NCBI RefSeq assembly: GCF_002860125.1
Contig: NZ_PGVA01000082.1
Coordinates: forward strand, 1 to 35,738
Direction of reading: 5' to 3'
Source: Bacillus canaveralius
GTDB lineage: Bacteria; Bacillota; Bacilli; Bacillales; Cytobacillaceae
Length of the DNA stretch: 35,738 bases
The notes beneath the pieces were generated by a model. That model was not told the origin of the DNA, searched no databases, and saw only the letters and a program-made list of their open reading frames with translations. The first letter of the stretch is position 1, and the number at the start of each line of letters is the position of its first letter. A program made the translations under genes and the position numbers. Below, piece after piece: positions 17,645 to 26,508 of the stretch.

Positions 17645-18682
17645 TCATACTTTAAAGTTCACTTTAATAATATTGGCTTTTTTCAATGTATCATAGATGA
17701 TCACGATCGCAGGGCCTATAATAATCCCTAAAAGTCCGATCAGTTTGAAGCCGATATATAAACTTACAAGAGCGGCGAGAGGAGATATACCAAGGCTCGT
17801 CGAATAAACCTTAGGTTCAATGATTCTCCTGACAACCGTTATGACAATAAACAAAATGATCAATCCGATTCCAAGGAAAGTATTGTTTTGCAGGATTGCG
17901 AACACTGCCCATGGAACAAGAACCGATCCTGTTCCCAGAATCGGCAAAATATCAACAATCACGATCAACAATGAGAGCAGTGCTGTATACGGAGCTCCCA
18001 GAATCGATAAGCCTACGAATGCCATGATAAACGTCAGTATGCTTAAAATAACCTGGGCTTTTAAAAAGCCGATCCCTGCCTTATTTAACTGGTTCGCTAC
18101 TAAATAAACCTTCCGCTTTGTTTGCTCCTTTAAGTGCGCCTCCAGACTTGCTTTTAAGCGGGGAAGCTCAAGGCTGATTAAAAACAGAGCAATTAAATAG
18201 ATTAAGAATTCAATTAGAAAGCCGGGAACAGCCGTTACCAGGTTAACGATGTTTTGCATAAGTCCCTGTAAAAAAACGTCGATCGAGGTAATAGTGTTTT
18301 CAATTGCCACTTCTATTGACTTCATTACATCTACCGGCAAATCCTTGGAATAAAATTCCCATCTTCTGATCAGAGGGCGGATCGCTGTCGTATAAAGATC
18401 TTTTACAAAAGTCGGCGTCTTTTCTGAAAGGGTGATCGTTTGCTGGACAATGAGTAAAATTAAATAATAACCCAGCACCGACATAGCCAGTACATAACCT
18501 GTGAAGACAGATATTACCGCTTGAAGCCGGGAGAAATTCCATTTTTTCACCAGCCAGCTAACAGAACCCTCTAACAAACAGGCGGTTAAAAAGGCAAAGA
18601 TAATCGGAAGACTGTACGGAATAAGAAAAAAAATACCGATAATAATAACTGAAGCAAATACCCATTTTTTCCACATATTCAT
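17645..18682 (-). CDS. AI-2E family transporter / permease (YtvI-like)
   Basis: A 345-residue polytopic membrane protein with about seven to eight helices: two N-terminal segments (residues 8-35), one near 60-80, then a hydrophilic stretch, and a C-terminal block from residue 155 on. The conserved segments SLGISPLAALVSLYIGFKLI and LLGIIIGPAIVIIYDTL are typical of the AI-2E exporter family, which in Bacillus includes the sporulation protein YtvI and several paralogues. I cannot tell which paralogue this is. AAGGAG lies four bases before the first ATG, and a second ATG two codons later is equally possible. Confidence 0.82.
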   Translation of the reverse strand: MNMWKKWVFASVIIIGIFFLIPYSLPIIFAFLTACLLEGSVSWLVKKWNFSRLQAVISVFTGYVLAMSVLGYYLILLIVQQTITLSEKTPTFVKDLYTTAIRPLIRRWEFYSKDLPVDVMKSIEVAIENTITSIDVFLQGLMQNIVNLVTAVPGFLIEFLIYLIALFLISLELPRLKASLEAHLKEQTKRKVYLVANQLNKAGIGFLKAQVILSILTFIMAFVGLSILGAPYTALLSLLIVIVDILPILGTGSVLVPWAVFAILQNNTFLGIGLIILFIVITVVRRIIEPKVYSTSLGISPLAALVSLYIGFKLIGLLGIIIGPAIVIIYDTLKKANIIKVNFKV

Positions 18683-18744
18683 AATTCTCCTTAACGGGCA
18701 TCATGCCTCGTTTCCCAAATGTGCAGCAAGCTAATTAAACACTT

Positions 18745-18788
18745 TTTTATGAGTGAATTTCATAAAGCAATTCTTTAATACTCATACA
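18745..18788 (+). repeat. Solo end of the MITE-like repeat
   Basis: GTGAATTTCATAAAGCAATT and CTTTAA match the right end of the 150-bp element in inverse orientation. The rest of the element is absent. The piece is flanked by a 7-bp inverted pair TATGAGT / ACTCATA. It lies upstream of the AI-2E gene. Confidence 0.7.
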
Positions 18789-18841
18789 TGATATTATAAT
18801 GGTTTATCACGATTATGTAAGTATCCGAACTAGTACAATAC

Positions 18842-19651
18842 TTATTTCTGCGCTAACTCTTCTGTCCTTTTTGTACAGCTTTCCATCGCGGAAATTACTG
18901 CTGAACGAAATCGTTCTTTTTCAAGAGTGGCAATTGCCTGGATCGTCGCACCGCCGGGAGTACATACGTCATCCTTGAGCACACCAGGATGCATCCCTGT
19001 TTCCAACACCATTTTAGCCGCTCCCATTACAGCCTGGGCTGCAAATTGATAGGCCTGTTTCCTTGGGATCCCTTGCATAACTCCCCCATCAGCCAGCGCT
19101 TCAATCAACATGTAGACATATGCAGGCGAAGAACCGCTAATCGCCGGGATCGCATTCATTAATTTCTCTTCAATCAGTTCAATCCGGCCAAAGCTTGCAA
19201 AAATCGACAGCATATCCCTCAATTCTTCATCAAGGACGTTTCTATTTGCTGCAATTGCGGTCATTCCTTCTCCCACTAAAGATGGAGTATTGGGCATGGT
19301 CCTGATCGCTTTAACATGTTCACCAAACGATTCTTCGATATACTGCAATGTGATTCCAGCCGCTATGGTTATAATAATCGTATGTTCACTAACAGAATCC
19401 TTAATTTGCTTGATCACACTCTTATGCACATCCGGTTTCACTGCAAGAATAAGCACATCCGCAGCACGTGCAATTTGCCGATTATCCAAACATGTAAAGA
19501 TTCCAAATTTTTCTCTCACTAAAGTGATCGTTTCTTCTGAAGCTGAACTAGCATAAATATTTTCAGCAGGCAGCAATTGGGAATTAAGGATTCCTTGAAT
19601 CATTGCCTGAGCCATTTTTCCACAGCCAATAAAGCCGATTCGTTTATTCAC
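18842..19651 (-). CDS. proC: Pyrroline-5-carboxylate reductase
   Basis: A 269-residue NAD(P)H-dependent reductase catalysing the last step of proline synthesis. The N-terminal Rossmann motif is IGFIGCGKMAQAM (residues 5-17). AVKPDV and IRTMPNTPSLVGEG are the substrate/cofactor segments. The C-terminal signature SGSSPAYVYMLIEALADGGV lies near 168-187, and CTPGGATIQAI near 230. It starts at GTG with GTGGAG upstream. Bacillus species carry several P5C reductase paralogues (ProG, ProH, ProI); which one this is cannot be decided by reading. It is divergent from the DNA glycosylase gene. Confidence 0.93.
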   Translation of the reverse strand: MNKRIGFIGCGKMAQAMIQGILNSQLLPAENIYASSASEETITLVREKFGIFTCLDNRQIARAADVLILAVKPDVHKSVIKQIKDSVSEHTIIITIAAGITLQYIEESFGEHVKAIRTMPNTPSLVGEGMTAIAANRNVLDEELRDMLSIFASFGRIELIEEKLMNAIPAISGSSPAYVYMLIEALADGGVMQGIPRKQAYQFAAQAVMGAAKMVLETGMHPGVLKDDVCTPGGATIQAIATLEKERFRSAVISAMESCTKRTEELAQK

Positions 19652-19777
19652 TTACTCCACTCTCCATACATATTTCATAGGTATATTAAAAATGTAACAA
19701 AAAATCATGGTACATGTCACTCTTTATCGAGTATAGAGGTTGGATGCAGAATGCTCATGAGACGAGGAGGTTTGTAT

Positions 19778-20419
19778 ATGAAGAAGATTCTTAATGGGGA
19801 ATTAACGAACGAGTCCAGCCTAAAAGCAGTGCCTTTAACGATAGATTTTTTTAAACAACCAACCCTTGATCTTGCCAAGTCGTTGTTAGGCTGCCTGCTC
19901 GTAAAGGAGACAGACGAAGGAGTTACCTCCGGCTTTATTATTGAGACCGAAGCATACACCGGGCCGGAAGATCAGGCGGCCCATAGTTATAACAACCGCA
20001 GAACAGCGAGAACCGAAATTATGTTTGCAGAGCCTGGGCATATTTATACATATGTCATGCATACCCATTGTCTGGTCAACATTGTCAGCGGGCCAAAAGA
20101 TAAGCCTGAAGCCGTTTTGATTCGAGCCATTGAGCCTTTTAGCGGCATTGAATTAATGAAAAAAAGACGGGGCATAACCGATTTAAAAAACCTGACAAAC
20201 GGGCCCGGCAAGCTGACAAAAGCGATGGGTATTTCAATGGCAGATTACGGACGCTCAGTTTGTGAACCACCTTTGTATATTTGCACCGGTATCCAGCCTG
20301 CCGGAATATCACAAGGGAAAAGAATAGGCATTGATAATTCTGGTGAGGCAAGAGATTATCCATGGAGGTTTTGGGAAACAGACAACCCTTTCGTTTCACG
20401 GCACCGTAAACGAATTTAA
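19778..20419 (+). CDS. 3-methyladenine DNA glycosylase (AAG/MPG family, YxlJ-like)
   Basis: A 213-residue base-excision repair enzyme that removes alkylated purines. Family landmarks include LAKSLLGCLLVKETDEG, the catalytic region FIIETEAYTGPEDQAAHSYN with Glu near residue 60, RTEIMFAEPGHIYTYVMHTH, TNGPGKLTKAMGI, and the C-terminal GEARDYPWRFW. The frame is open to 19577, but GAGGAGG seven bases before the ATG at 19778 marks the start. The protein is about 17 residues longer than B. subtilis YxlJ, all at the N-terminus. Confidence 0.93.
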   Translation: MKKILNGELTNESSLKAVPLTIDFFKQPTLDLAKSLLGCLLVKETDEGVTSGFIIETEAYTGPEDQAAHSYNNRRTARTEIMFAEPGHIYTYVMHTHCLVNIVSGPKDKPEAVLIRAIEPFSGIELMKKRRGITDLKNLTNGPGKLTKAMGISMADYGRSVCEPPLYICTGIQPAGISQGKRIGIDNSGEARDYPWRFWETDNPFVSRHRKRI

Positions 20420-20500
20420 CGCCGCATGTATGCCTGTAAATGTATAAAACAAATAGACTTTTGGAATGATAAACTAGATTTTAACAGGAAGTAGAACAAC

Positions 20501-21070
20501 ATGACTGCTAACCAAAAGTCTTTTATTGAAGATCTTGAAAATACGCAGCTCGAATTATCAAATAAATGGATTGAGTACTGGAATACATATTCTAATTTTG
20601 GGACATGGCAATTTTGGACCAATCTTAGCTTTCTTCTCATCCCTTTAATTGTGCTCTATTTTTTTATCGACAAAAGAAAGGCGCTCCTCATTGGATTCTA
20701 TGGTTTTAATGTACATGTTTGGTTCACCTATATTGATATCATTGGAGGTGAGAGAGCCTATTGGTTTTACCCGTATAAAGTTTTTCCAATCCTGCCGACA
20801 GGCTTTGCTCTAGATGTAGCTTTAGTACCGGTAGCCTACATGCTCGTGTATCAATGGACTCTCAAACATAAGAAAAATTATTACTTATACATTCTTGCCC
20901 TCTGTGCTGTATTAGCCTTTGTCTTTAAGCCGTTATTAGTATCATTGGATCTGTTTGAATTAAACAGGGGTGCAAACTATTTTCACCTGTTCCTTGGTTA
21001 TGCAATCGTTGCAGTCATTTCTAAAATCATCACTAATATCTTTGTTTCTTTTGAAAAGAATGCGAAATAG
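20501..21070 (+). CDS. CBO0543 family multi-pass membrane protein
   Basis: A 189-residue membrane protein with about five helices (near residues 38-57, 62-80, 98-118, 126-145, 157-178), after a soluble N-terminus. The pattern WTNLSFLLIPLIVLYFFIDK, IGGERAYWFYPYKVFPILP and FELNRGANYFHLF is that of the CBO0543-type proteins found in spore formers. Function is unknown. AGGAAG precedes the ATG. It stands alone between mpg and the convergent AraC-type gene. Confidence 0.8.
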   Translation: MTANQKSFIEDLENTQLELSNKWIEYWNTYSNFGTWQFWTNLSFLLIPLIVLYFFIDKRKALLIGFYGFNVHVWFTYIDIIGGERAYWFYPYKVFPILPTGFALDVALVPVAYMLVYQWTLKHKKNYYLYILALCAVLAFVFKPLLVSLDLFELNRGANYFHLFLGYAIVAVISKIITNIFVSFEKNAK

Positions 21071-21107
21071 AACACGTGGTTCATATTTATAAAGCTACAA
21101 GTTTTTG

Positions 21108-21908
21108 CTAATCTCTAAATTGCTTTGGGGTGCAGCCAACCCAAATAACAAAATTCCGATGGAACTGGCTTGGACTGCTGAATCCTAGCTCATAACTGAT
21201 CTCTGTAATTGTTTTATTAGAATTTCGCAGCATTTCTTTCCCCTGTTCTATCCGCAAAGATAATACATATTGATATGGGGTGTAGCTTATCTGCTTTTTA
21301 AAAGATCGGATGAAATGAAATTTGCTTTGATGAGCCAACTCTGCAAGCGTTTCTATTCTTATATTCTCATTGTAATGGGAATGGATGTATTCTAAAACAT
21401 GATTTAAATATATATCTGCGGAGACTAAACGGTTAACGGTGGAATTATGGCTGCCCTTTAATATGTTTGAAAAATAATGAAAGGCATTTTGTTCGACTTC
21501 TGATTCCAACAGATTCGTGCGTTGCTCGAGTAAAAGATTATTAACCCACTGCTTCAAATTCCTTCGTAATTCATTTGGAATAATAATTTGTTGTTCATTA
21601 AGTTCAACTTCATCGCAAGTCCCATAATTGTCGCGTATCCACTCGTTAAATTGAGCCTTGTTAAGCCCAATAATAAACATTGAACTGGTTTCTTTGGAAA
21701 ACTGATGCCCGTGAATGGATAAAGGATTAGCGATGATTGATTCTCCATTTTTCAATATATATTCATGATTGTTTAAATTAGCAATGAGCTTTCCACTCAT
21801 CGGAATAGAAATCTGATAGACATCCTCATGTGAATGTGGAATGTCATGCCAATTTGCCCCACTAAACTGCAAAAATTTAATATTTGACAGTTTAAGAAAG
21901 AAACCCAT
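21108..21908 (-). CDS. AraC family transcriptional regulator
   Basis: A 266-residue regulator. The N-terminal half is a cupin-like sensing domain (HDIPHSHEDVYQISIPMSGK near residues 20-40; SIIANPLSIHGHQFS near 60-75). The C-terminal half is a double helix-turn-helix: IRIETLAELAHQSKFHFIRS, then KTITEISYELGFSSPSQFHR and FVIWVGCTPKQFRD. The frame is open to 22028; the ATG at 21908 has GGGGAG six bases upstream and begins the recognisable domain. Its divergent neighbour at 22012 is a natural candidate target. Confidence 0.9.
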   Translation of the reverse strand: MGFFLKLSNIKFLQFSGANWHDIPHSHEDVYQISIPMSGKLIANLNNHEYILKNGESIIANPLSIHGHQFSKETSSMFIIGLNKAQFNEWIRDNYGTCDEVELNEQQIIIPNELRRNLKQWVNNLLLEQRTNLLESEVEQNAFHYFSNILKGSHNSTVNRLVSADIYLNHVLEYIHSHYNENIRIETLAELAHQSKFHFIRSFKKQISYTPYQYVLSLRIEQGKEMLRNSNKTITEISYELGFSSPSQFHRNFVIWVGCTPKQFRD

Positions 21909-22011
21909 CCCTATCTCCCCTATATCAAAAATTGCTTCTTGAGTGAGCATTATATGTAAAACATTATACCATTTCTCATTGCATAATAGCTTTAGAGGAG
22001 TGTGATGAAAT

Positions 22012-22374
22012 ATGAAGTTTAAGAGCAAAAGATGTTATTTAGTTTATGGAATTGCTGCAAATCATCTCAATGCAAAACAGGCAAATTACGCATTAAATCA
22101 TTGGATTAAAAATCAACGATTAGGAAAAATTATTTACCACGAGCATTTTGCAAGTAAGCCTTTAGGAGGCATTGCGATTTTCGAAATATCGTCACAGCAG
22201 GAACTAGATGAGCTCACTATGGAACCCCAAAAAGAAGATTCCTACCTTTATGGATGGGATTTAAATTATCATCCATTGATCCATAGCACAGATACAGAAC
22301 GGTTTATATACCAAGTTCAATACACTTTATCTTCATATCGTGGTGTAAACTTGAGTTATGAACTGAAGGATTGA
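22012..22374 (+). CDS. Hypothetical 120-residue protein, possible dimeric alpha-beta barrel
   Basis: I do not recognise a named family. The layout, VYGIAANHLNAKQANYALNH followed by GGIAIFEISSQQELDELTM and a C-terminal GWDLNYHPLIHS, resembles small ferredoxin-like dimeric alpha-beta barrel proteins (YCII or muconolactone isomerase type) in its strand-helix-strand rhythm. No membrane segment or signal peptide. GAGGAG lies about eleven bases before the ATG. It is divergent from the AraC regulator across about 100 bp, suggesting control by it. Confidence 0.6.
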   Translation: MKFKSKRCYLVYGIAANHLNAKQANYALNHWIKNQRLGKIIYHEHFASKPLGGIAIFEISSQQELDELTMEPQKEDSYLYGWDLNYHPLIHSTDTERFIYQVQYTLSSYRGVNLSYELKD

Positions 22375-22387
22375 AAACCTTATTGAA

Positions 22388-22418
22388 AATGTGTTTCTTT
22401 ATAGAAGCGCATTTCCCC
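22388..22418 (+). terminator. Terminator of the 120-residue gene
   Basis: ATGTGTTTC / GAAGCGCAT stem (9 bp with two G-U pairs, loop TTTATA) followed by a short T-run. Confidence 0.6.
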
Positions 22419-22502
22419 GCTGAATGTGATAGAAGGTTACAGGTTTCATAAATATTTGTAATGTATCATATAGCCTAGCTTAAACGGAGGCACTATGATA
22501 AA

Positions 22503-22531
22503 CAAAAAAAAGAGGGTTCTCCCCTCCTTTT
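22503..22531 (-). terminator. Terminator of yhbH
   Basis: On the minus strand GAGGG, loop GAGAA, CCCTC, then eight T residues, directly behind the yhbH stop codon. Confidence 0.75.
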
Positions 22532-23699
22532 ATGCGTACATCTTACTATCTTCATTTTTGAAAAAACTCTTCATCGCATGGAACACGTCGGCTTTTTGCT
22601 TGAGGATGTAATAGCGGTATTTTTCATTTTTGATGTTTTTATACGCGGACATGAGGGTTGAGTGGCGATTGTATTGATTGACTTCTCCGTAACCAAACAT
22701 ATTGGAGACATTCATTAATTCTTCAACAAGCTTGACGCATCTCGCATTGTCCGAGGTTAAGTTATCACCGTCGGAGAAGTGGAATGGATAAATATTAAAG
22801 CGGCGCGGGTTGTATTTGACTTCGATAATCTCCAATGCTTTCCGGTAGGCGGATGAGCAGATCGTGCCGCCGCTTTCTCCTTTTGAAAAAAAGTCTTCTT
22901 CAGAGACGACTTTTGCTTCCGTATGATGGGCGATAAATTCAATATCGACGGTTTCATATTTTGTTCTTAAAAATCGGGTCATCCAGAAGAAGAAGCTCCG
23001 TGCCATATACTTTTCCCAGATCCCCATCGAGCCGCTCGTGTCCATCATCGCGATTACGACCGCCTTTGATTCCGGTTTAATCACTTCATTCCATGTTTTA
23101 AATTTTAAGTCTTCCTTGTAGATCGGATGGAAAGCGGGCTTGCCTTTCATAGCATTGCGTTTGAACGCCGTCATCATTGTCCGCTTTTTATCGATGTTAC
23201 CCATCAATCCAGTTTTGCGAATGTCATTAAATTCAATGTTCTCAACCAAATGCTCGTCTTGCTCTTTTCTTTTTAAGTTCGGGAGCTCTAATTGCTTGAA
23301 TAATGCTGCTTCCAGCTCCATCATCGTTACTTCTGCTTCAAAATAATCTTCGCCCGGCTGGTCTCCTGCCCCCTGGCCTTTGCCTGGTCCCTTCTGACCC
23401 TGTGATCCATCTCTGGCCACTACATCACCGATCTGGCTGTCGCCGGCCCCCTGGCCTACATGCTTATTCTTATCATAGTTATAACGGATTTTATATTCAT
23501 CGAGGGAACGGATAGGAATTTTAACTACTTCGCGACCGTTAGACATAATGATGCTTTCTTCTGTAATCAGGTCAGGCAGGTTATTTCGAATTGCATCCTG
23601 CACCTTTTCCTGATGCCGCTGTTGATCATCGTGGCCTTTGCGGTGGAGGGACCAATCTTCTTTGGAAATTACAAACTGATGCTTATTTGAATCGGTCAT
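22530..23699 (-). CDS. yhbH: Sporulation protein YhbH (UPF0229/YeaH family)
   Basis: A 389-residue cytoplasmic protein. Residues 80-120 are a Gly/Gln-rich flexible linker ([18 protein letters not shown] and following). The C-terminal half contains a von Willebrand A-like domain with a MIDAS-type motif, MMDTSGSMG at residues 218-226. In B. subtilis YhbH is made in the mother cell during sporulation; the E. coli homologue YeaH is linked with the PrkA homologue YeaG. GGAGGGGTG lies directly before the ATG. The 298-bp gap upstream (23700-23997) holds no gene except the terminator of the next one. Confidence 0.95.
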   Translation of the reverse strand: MTDSNKHQFVISKEDWSLHRKGHDDQQRHQEKVQDAIRNNLPDLITEESIIMSNGREVVKIPIRSLDEYKIRYNYDKNKHVGQGAGDSQIGDVVARDGSQGQKGPGKGQGAGDQPGEDYFEAEVTMMELEAALFKQLELPNLKRKEQDEHLVENIEFNDIRKTGLMGNIDKKRTMMTAFKRNAMKGKPAFHPIYKEDLKFKTWNEVIKPESKAVVIAMMDTSGSMGIWEKYMARSFFFWMTRFLRTKYETVDIEFIAHHTEAKVVSEEDFFSKGESGGTICSSAYRKALEIIEVKYNPRRFNIYPFHFSDGDNLTSDNARCVKLVEELMNVSNMFGYGEVNQYNRHSTLMSAYKNIKNEKYRYYILKQKADVFHAMKSFFKNEDSKMYA

Positions 23700-23944
23700 T
23701 TTTCACCCCTCCTATTTTTTTCCTAATCCAAGCACATATTACATGGTAAAACATACAATAGAGTGTTGCTTTACAAATAGAAACGTTGATTACTCTATCC
23801 TATGCAGAAAGGCCAAATAATTTACAAATAATTTTGACAATGGGTTCCCGCGCTATTAAAATGGACAACCTTGTTTCGCCCGTTTTTTTTCAATTCTTAG
23901 TGTTATCAAACCATTCCTCTAAAAAGAGGCTTGTTCGTAAAGAA

Positions 23945-23979
23945 AAAAACCCTGTCAATTAATTTAGAACAGGGTTTCA
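23945..23979 (-). terminator. Terminator of the 51-residue gene
   Basis: AAACCCTGT / ACAGGGTTT stem with loop of 13, followed on the minus strand by a TTTTTTT run. Confidence 0.85.
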
Positions 23980-23997
23980 CTCTCTTATTTCACATGT

Positions 23998-24153
23998 CTA
24001 TTTATTCGTATCGTATTGAATCGGATCCGGCATCTTATCGTCCTGCTTCAATTCCTGGTTCGTGCGAAGATTCTCCATCTGCTTACCGAGGTTTTTCATT
24101 TCTTCCATATTTGGGGCCATTGAGCCATTCATAGGTGTAATATCTTTATCCAT
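23998..24153 (-). CDS. Hypothetical 51-residue protein between prkA and yhbH
   Basis: A small hydrophilic, methionine- and asparagine-rich protein (DITPMNGSMAPNMEEMKNLG, then a C-terminus rich in Asp and Lys). No family recognised and no membrane segment. The frame extends to 24198, but AGGTGG about eleven bases before the ATG at 24153 suggests the shorter start. It lies between prkA and yhbH in the same direction and has its own strong terminator, so it may belong to the prkA transcription unit. Confidence 0.6.
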   Translation of the reverse strand: MDKDITPMNGSMAPNMEEMKNLGKQMENLRTNQELKQDDKMPDPIQYDTNK

Positions 24154-24254
24154 TCCATTTTTTTCCACCTGGATCACCTCTGCTAAATATTTACCCAATT
24201 AGCCGAAAAATAAACCTCACAGGAAGAATCAAATTGGAGCATGTAGACACTGAT

Positions 24255-26150
24255 TTACCGGTTTAAAAGGCTGCCCACATACCTCAACAGTTCATTTGCA
24301 GAAGAGGAATTATAGCCATGCTCGTCAATTAGGCGTGCAACGACTTCGTTTACCTTCTTGAGCTGTTGCTCATCCGGCGTTTTCGTAGAAGTCGTAATTT
24401 TGACAACATCCTTTAAATCTGCGAAAAGCTTTTTCTGGATCGCCTCACGCAGACGGTCGTGGGAGTTGTAATCGAATCGTTTTCCTTTTCTTGCATATGC
24501 TGAAATCCGAATCAGAATTTCCTCTCTAAACGCCTTTTTGGCATTTTCAGATATGCCAATTTGCTCTTCGATTGAACGCATTAATTTTTCATCCGGGCTA
24601 ATCTCTTCCCCGGTTAATGGATCTCTTAATTTTGATTTATTGCAATAAGCTTCGACGTTATCGAGATAGTTATCCATTAACGTTTTCGCTGATTCCTCAT
24701 AAGAGTAAACAAACGCCTTTTGAACTTCCTTCTTCGCAATCTCATCGTATTCTTTGCGCGCCAGGGAAATATAATTCAGGTAACGTTCCCGCAACTCAGC
24801 CGTAATCGACGGATGCTGGTCTAGCCCTTCTTTAAGCGAGCGGAGCACATCAAGAGCATTGATCGATGGCACCTCTTTCCGGATAATCGTCGACGAAATC
24901 CGGTTAATCACATAACGGGGATCAATCCCGCTCATCCCTTCATCCTGGTACTCCTTTTTCAGCTCCTCGACATCGGCCGAATTATAGCCCTCAACATTTT
25001 CTCCATCATAAAGGCGCATCTTTTTCACTAAATCAATATCGCCCTTTTTCGGCTCCTTTAAGCGGGTTAATATCGTAAACATCGCAGCAACCTTTAACGT
25101 ATGCGGAGCGATGTGAACATCTGCAACATCACTTTCACGAATCATTTTCTCATAAATTTTTTCTTCCTCTGTCACCTTCAAATTGTAAGGAATCGGCATC
25201 ACGATAATCCGCGAGTGTAGTGCCTCATTCTTTTTATTGGAAATAAACGAGCGGTATTCCGTTTCATTTGTATGTGCCACGATTAGTTCATCAGCCGAAA
25301 TTAACGCAAATCGTCCTGCTTTAAAGTTGCCTTCCTGTGTGAGCGAAAGTAAATGCCAGAGAAATTTTTCATCGCATTTGAGCATCTCCTGGAATTCCAT
25401 CATGCCCCGGTTCGCCTTGTTTAGCTCCCCGTCAAAGCGATAAGCACGCGGGTCTGATTCCGAGCCGTACTCGGCAATTGTCGAAAAATCGATGCTGCCG
25501 GTCAAGTCAGCAATATCCTGTGACTTCGGATCAGAAGGGCTGAATGTCCCAATCCCAACCCGCTTATCCTCCGAAAAGAAAATTCGCTCCACCAATACAT
25601 CCTCGATTCTTCCGCCATACTCTTTTTCAAGTCGCATCATATTTAAAGGTGATAAGTTTCCTTCTATTCTTATCCCGTACTCTTCGAAAAAATCATTGCG
25701 AAGATGATGCGGAATTAAATGGAGCGGATCTTCGTGCATCGGGCAGCCTTTGATCGCAAAAATAGAGCCTCTATCTGTATGTGAATAGGCTTCTAAACCA
25801 CGTTTTAGAATCGTCACGAGTGTCGATTTCCCTCCGCTGACAGGACCCATCAACAACAGAATTCTCTTTCTGACATCAAGCCGTTTAGCTGCCGGATGAA
25901 AATATTCCTCAACAAGCCTTTCCAAAGCTTCTTCAAGTCCGAATAGCTGATTGCAGAAGAACTTATAACGTTTATGCCCCCTGACCTCCTCGATACCGGC
26001 ATCCTTTATCATATTAAAAACCCGTGAATGGGCAGACTGGGCAACCAGTGGCTTCTCTTTAATTAATTGCAGGTATTCTCCAAATGTTCCTTCCCATTTC
26101 AATTTCTCTTCCTCTTCACGAAATATTTCGATCTTTTTTAAAATATCCAT
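24255..26150 (-). CDS. prkA: PrkA serine protein kinase / AAA+ protein
   Basis: A 631-residue protein of the PrkA/YeaG family. The N-terminal AAA domain has a Walker A motif GPVSGGKST at residues 102-110. The C-terminal PrkA domain extends from about residue 370. In B. subtilis PrkA is made in the mother cell and influences sporulation; both kinase and ATP-dependent protease-like activities have been proposed for the family. GGGGGAGG lies before the ATG. The operon order prkA, small gene, yhbH keeps the conserved prkA-yhbH linkage. Confidence 0.96.
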   Translation of the reverse strand: MDILKKIEIFREEEEKLKWEGTFGEYLQLIKEKPLVAQSAHSRVFNMIKDAGIEEVRGHKRYKFFCNQLFGLEEALERLVEEYFHPAAKRLDVRKRILLLMGPVSGGKSTLVTILKRGLEAYSHTDRGSIFAIKGCPMHEDPLHLIPHHLRNDFFEEYGIRIEGNLSPLNMMRLEKEYGGRIEDVLVERIFFSEDKRVGIGTFSPSDPKSQDIADLTGSIDFSTIAEYGSESDPRAYRFDGELNKANRGMMEFQEMLKCDEKFLWHLLSLTQEGNFKAGRFALISADELIVAHTNETEYRSFISNKKNEALHSRIIVMPIPYNLKVTEEEKIYEKMIRESDVADVHIAPHTLKVAAMFTILTRLKEPKKGDIDLVKKMRLYDGENVEGYNSADVEELKKEYQDEGMSGIDPRYVINRISSTIIRKEVPSINALDVLRSLKEGLDQHPSITAELRERYLNYISLARKEYDEIAKKEVQKAFVYSYEESAKTLMDNYLDNVEAYCNKSKLRDPLTGEEISPDEKLMRSIEEQIGISENAKKAFREEILIRISAYARKGKRFDYNSHDRLREAIQKKLFADLKDVVKITTSTKTPDEQQLKKVNEVVARLIDEHGYNSSSANELLRYVGSLLNR

Positions 26151-26278
26151 ATGGACCTCCCCCTGTCACATATTCAGAGACGATTAATATACCTTATGCG
26201 CTTGGACAAGTGAACATGCTCAAACCCATCGCAGTTATCCTTGTCCTTTTTTTGAAAAAATTTTATCCACACTTTTCA

Positions 26279-26307
26279 TTCACAGTGGTGAAGACTTGAG
26301 ATATAAT
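26279..26307 (+). promoter_or_regulatory. Sigma-A promoter of the 31-residue peptide gene
   Basis: TTCACA and TATAAT separated by exactly 17 bp (5/6 and 6/6 matches), 54 bp before the small ATG. Confidence 0.7.
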
Positions 26308-26361
26308 AAAGTTATATGGATTCTTCAAGAAGAATTATGTAAAAAAGGGAGGCTTACATAA

Positions 26362-26457
26362 ATGGGTACAATTATAGTTTTAGGTGTAGTTGTGGCATTC
26401 CTCGCGGCAATTTTCACAGCTGGTTACAATGATAAGCCGGGGATTAATAAGAAATAA
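26362..26457 (+). CDS. 31-residue membrane peptide
   Basis: Too short for usual ORF cut-offs. The peptide is one membrane helix (TIIVLGVVVAFLAAIFTAGY) followed by a short polar tail NDKPGINKK. GGGAGG lies nine bases before the ATG, a good sigma-A promoter lies upstream, and a strong terminator follows the stop codon. This complete expression cassette makes it a convincing gene. Function is unknown; the tail suggests a cytoplasmic or surface-exposed C-terminus. Confidence 0.75.
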   Translation: MGTIIVLGVVVAFLAAIFTAGYNDKPGINKK

Positions 26458-26474
26458 ATTAGGGTTACAAAGTG

Positions 26475-26507
26475 TAAAAAGCTGCTGAAAGCTCAGCAGC
26501 TTTTTCT
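26475..26507. terminator. Bidirectional terminator
   Basis: A 12-bp perfect stem (AAAAAGCTGCTG / CAGCAGCTTTTT, loop AAAGCT) between the peptide gene and the convergent nitroreductase. Confidence 0.92.
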
Positions 26508-26508
26508 A

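Noticed and set aside
17603-17645. 13-residue peptide overlapping the AI-2E gene stop
   Set aside because: ATG overlaps the stop, but the peptide is too short to judge and has no own ribosome binding site.
23140-23690. Plus-strand frames opposite yhbH
   Set aside because: Shadows of the yhbH coding frame; no ribosome binding sites and low-complexity translation.
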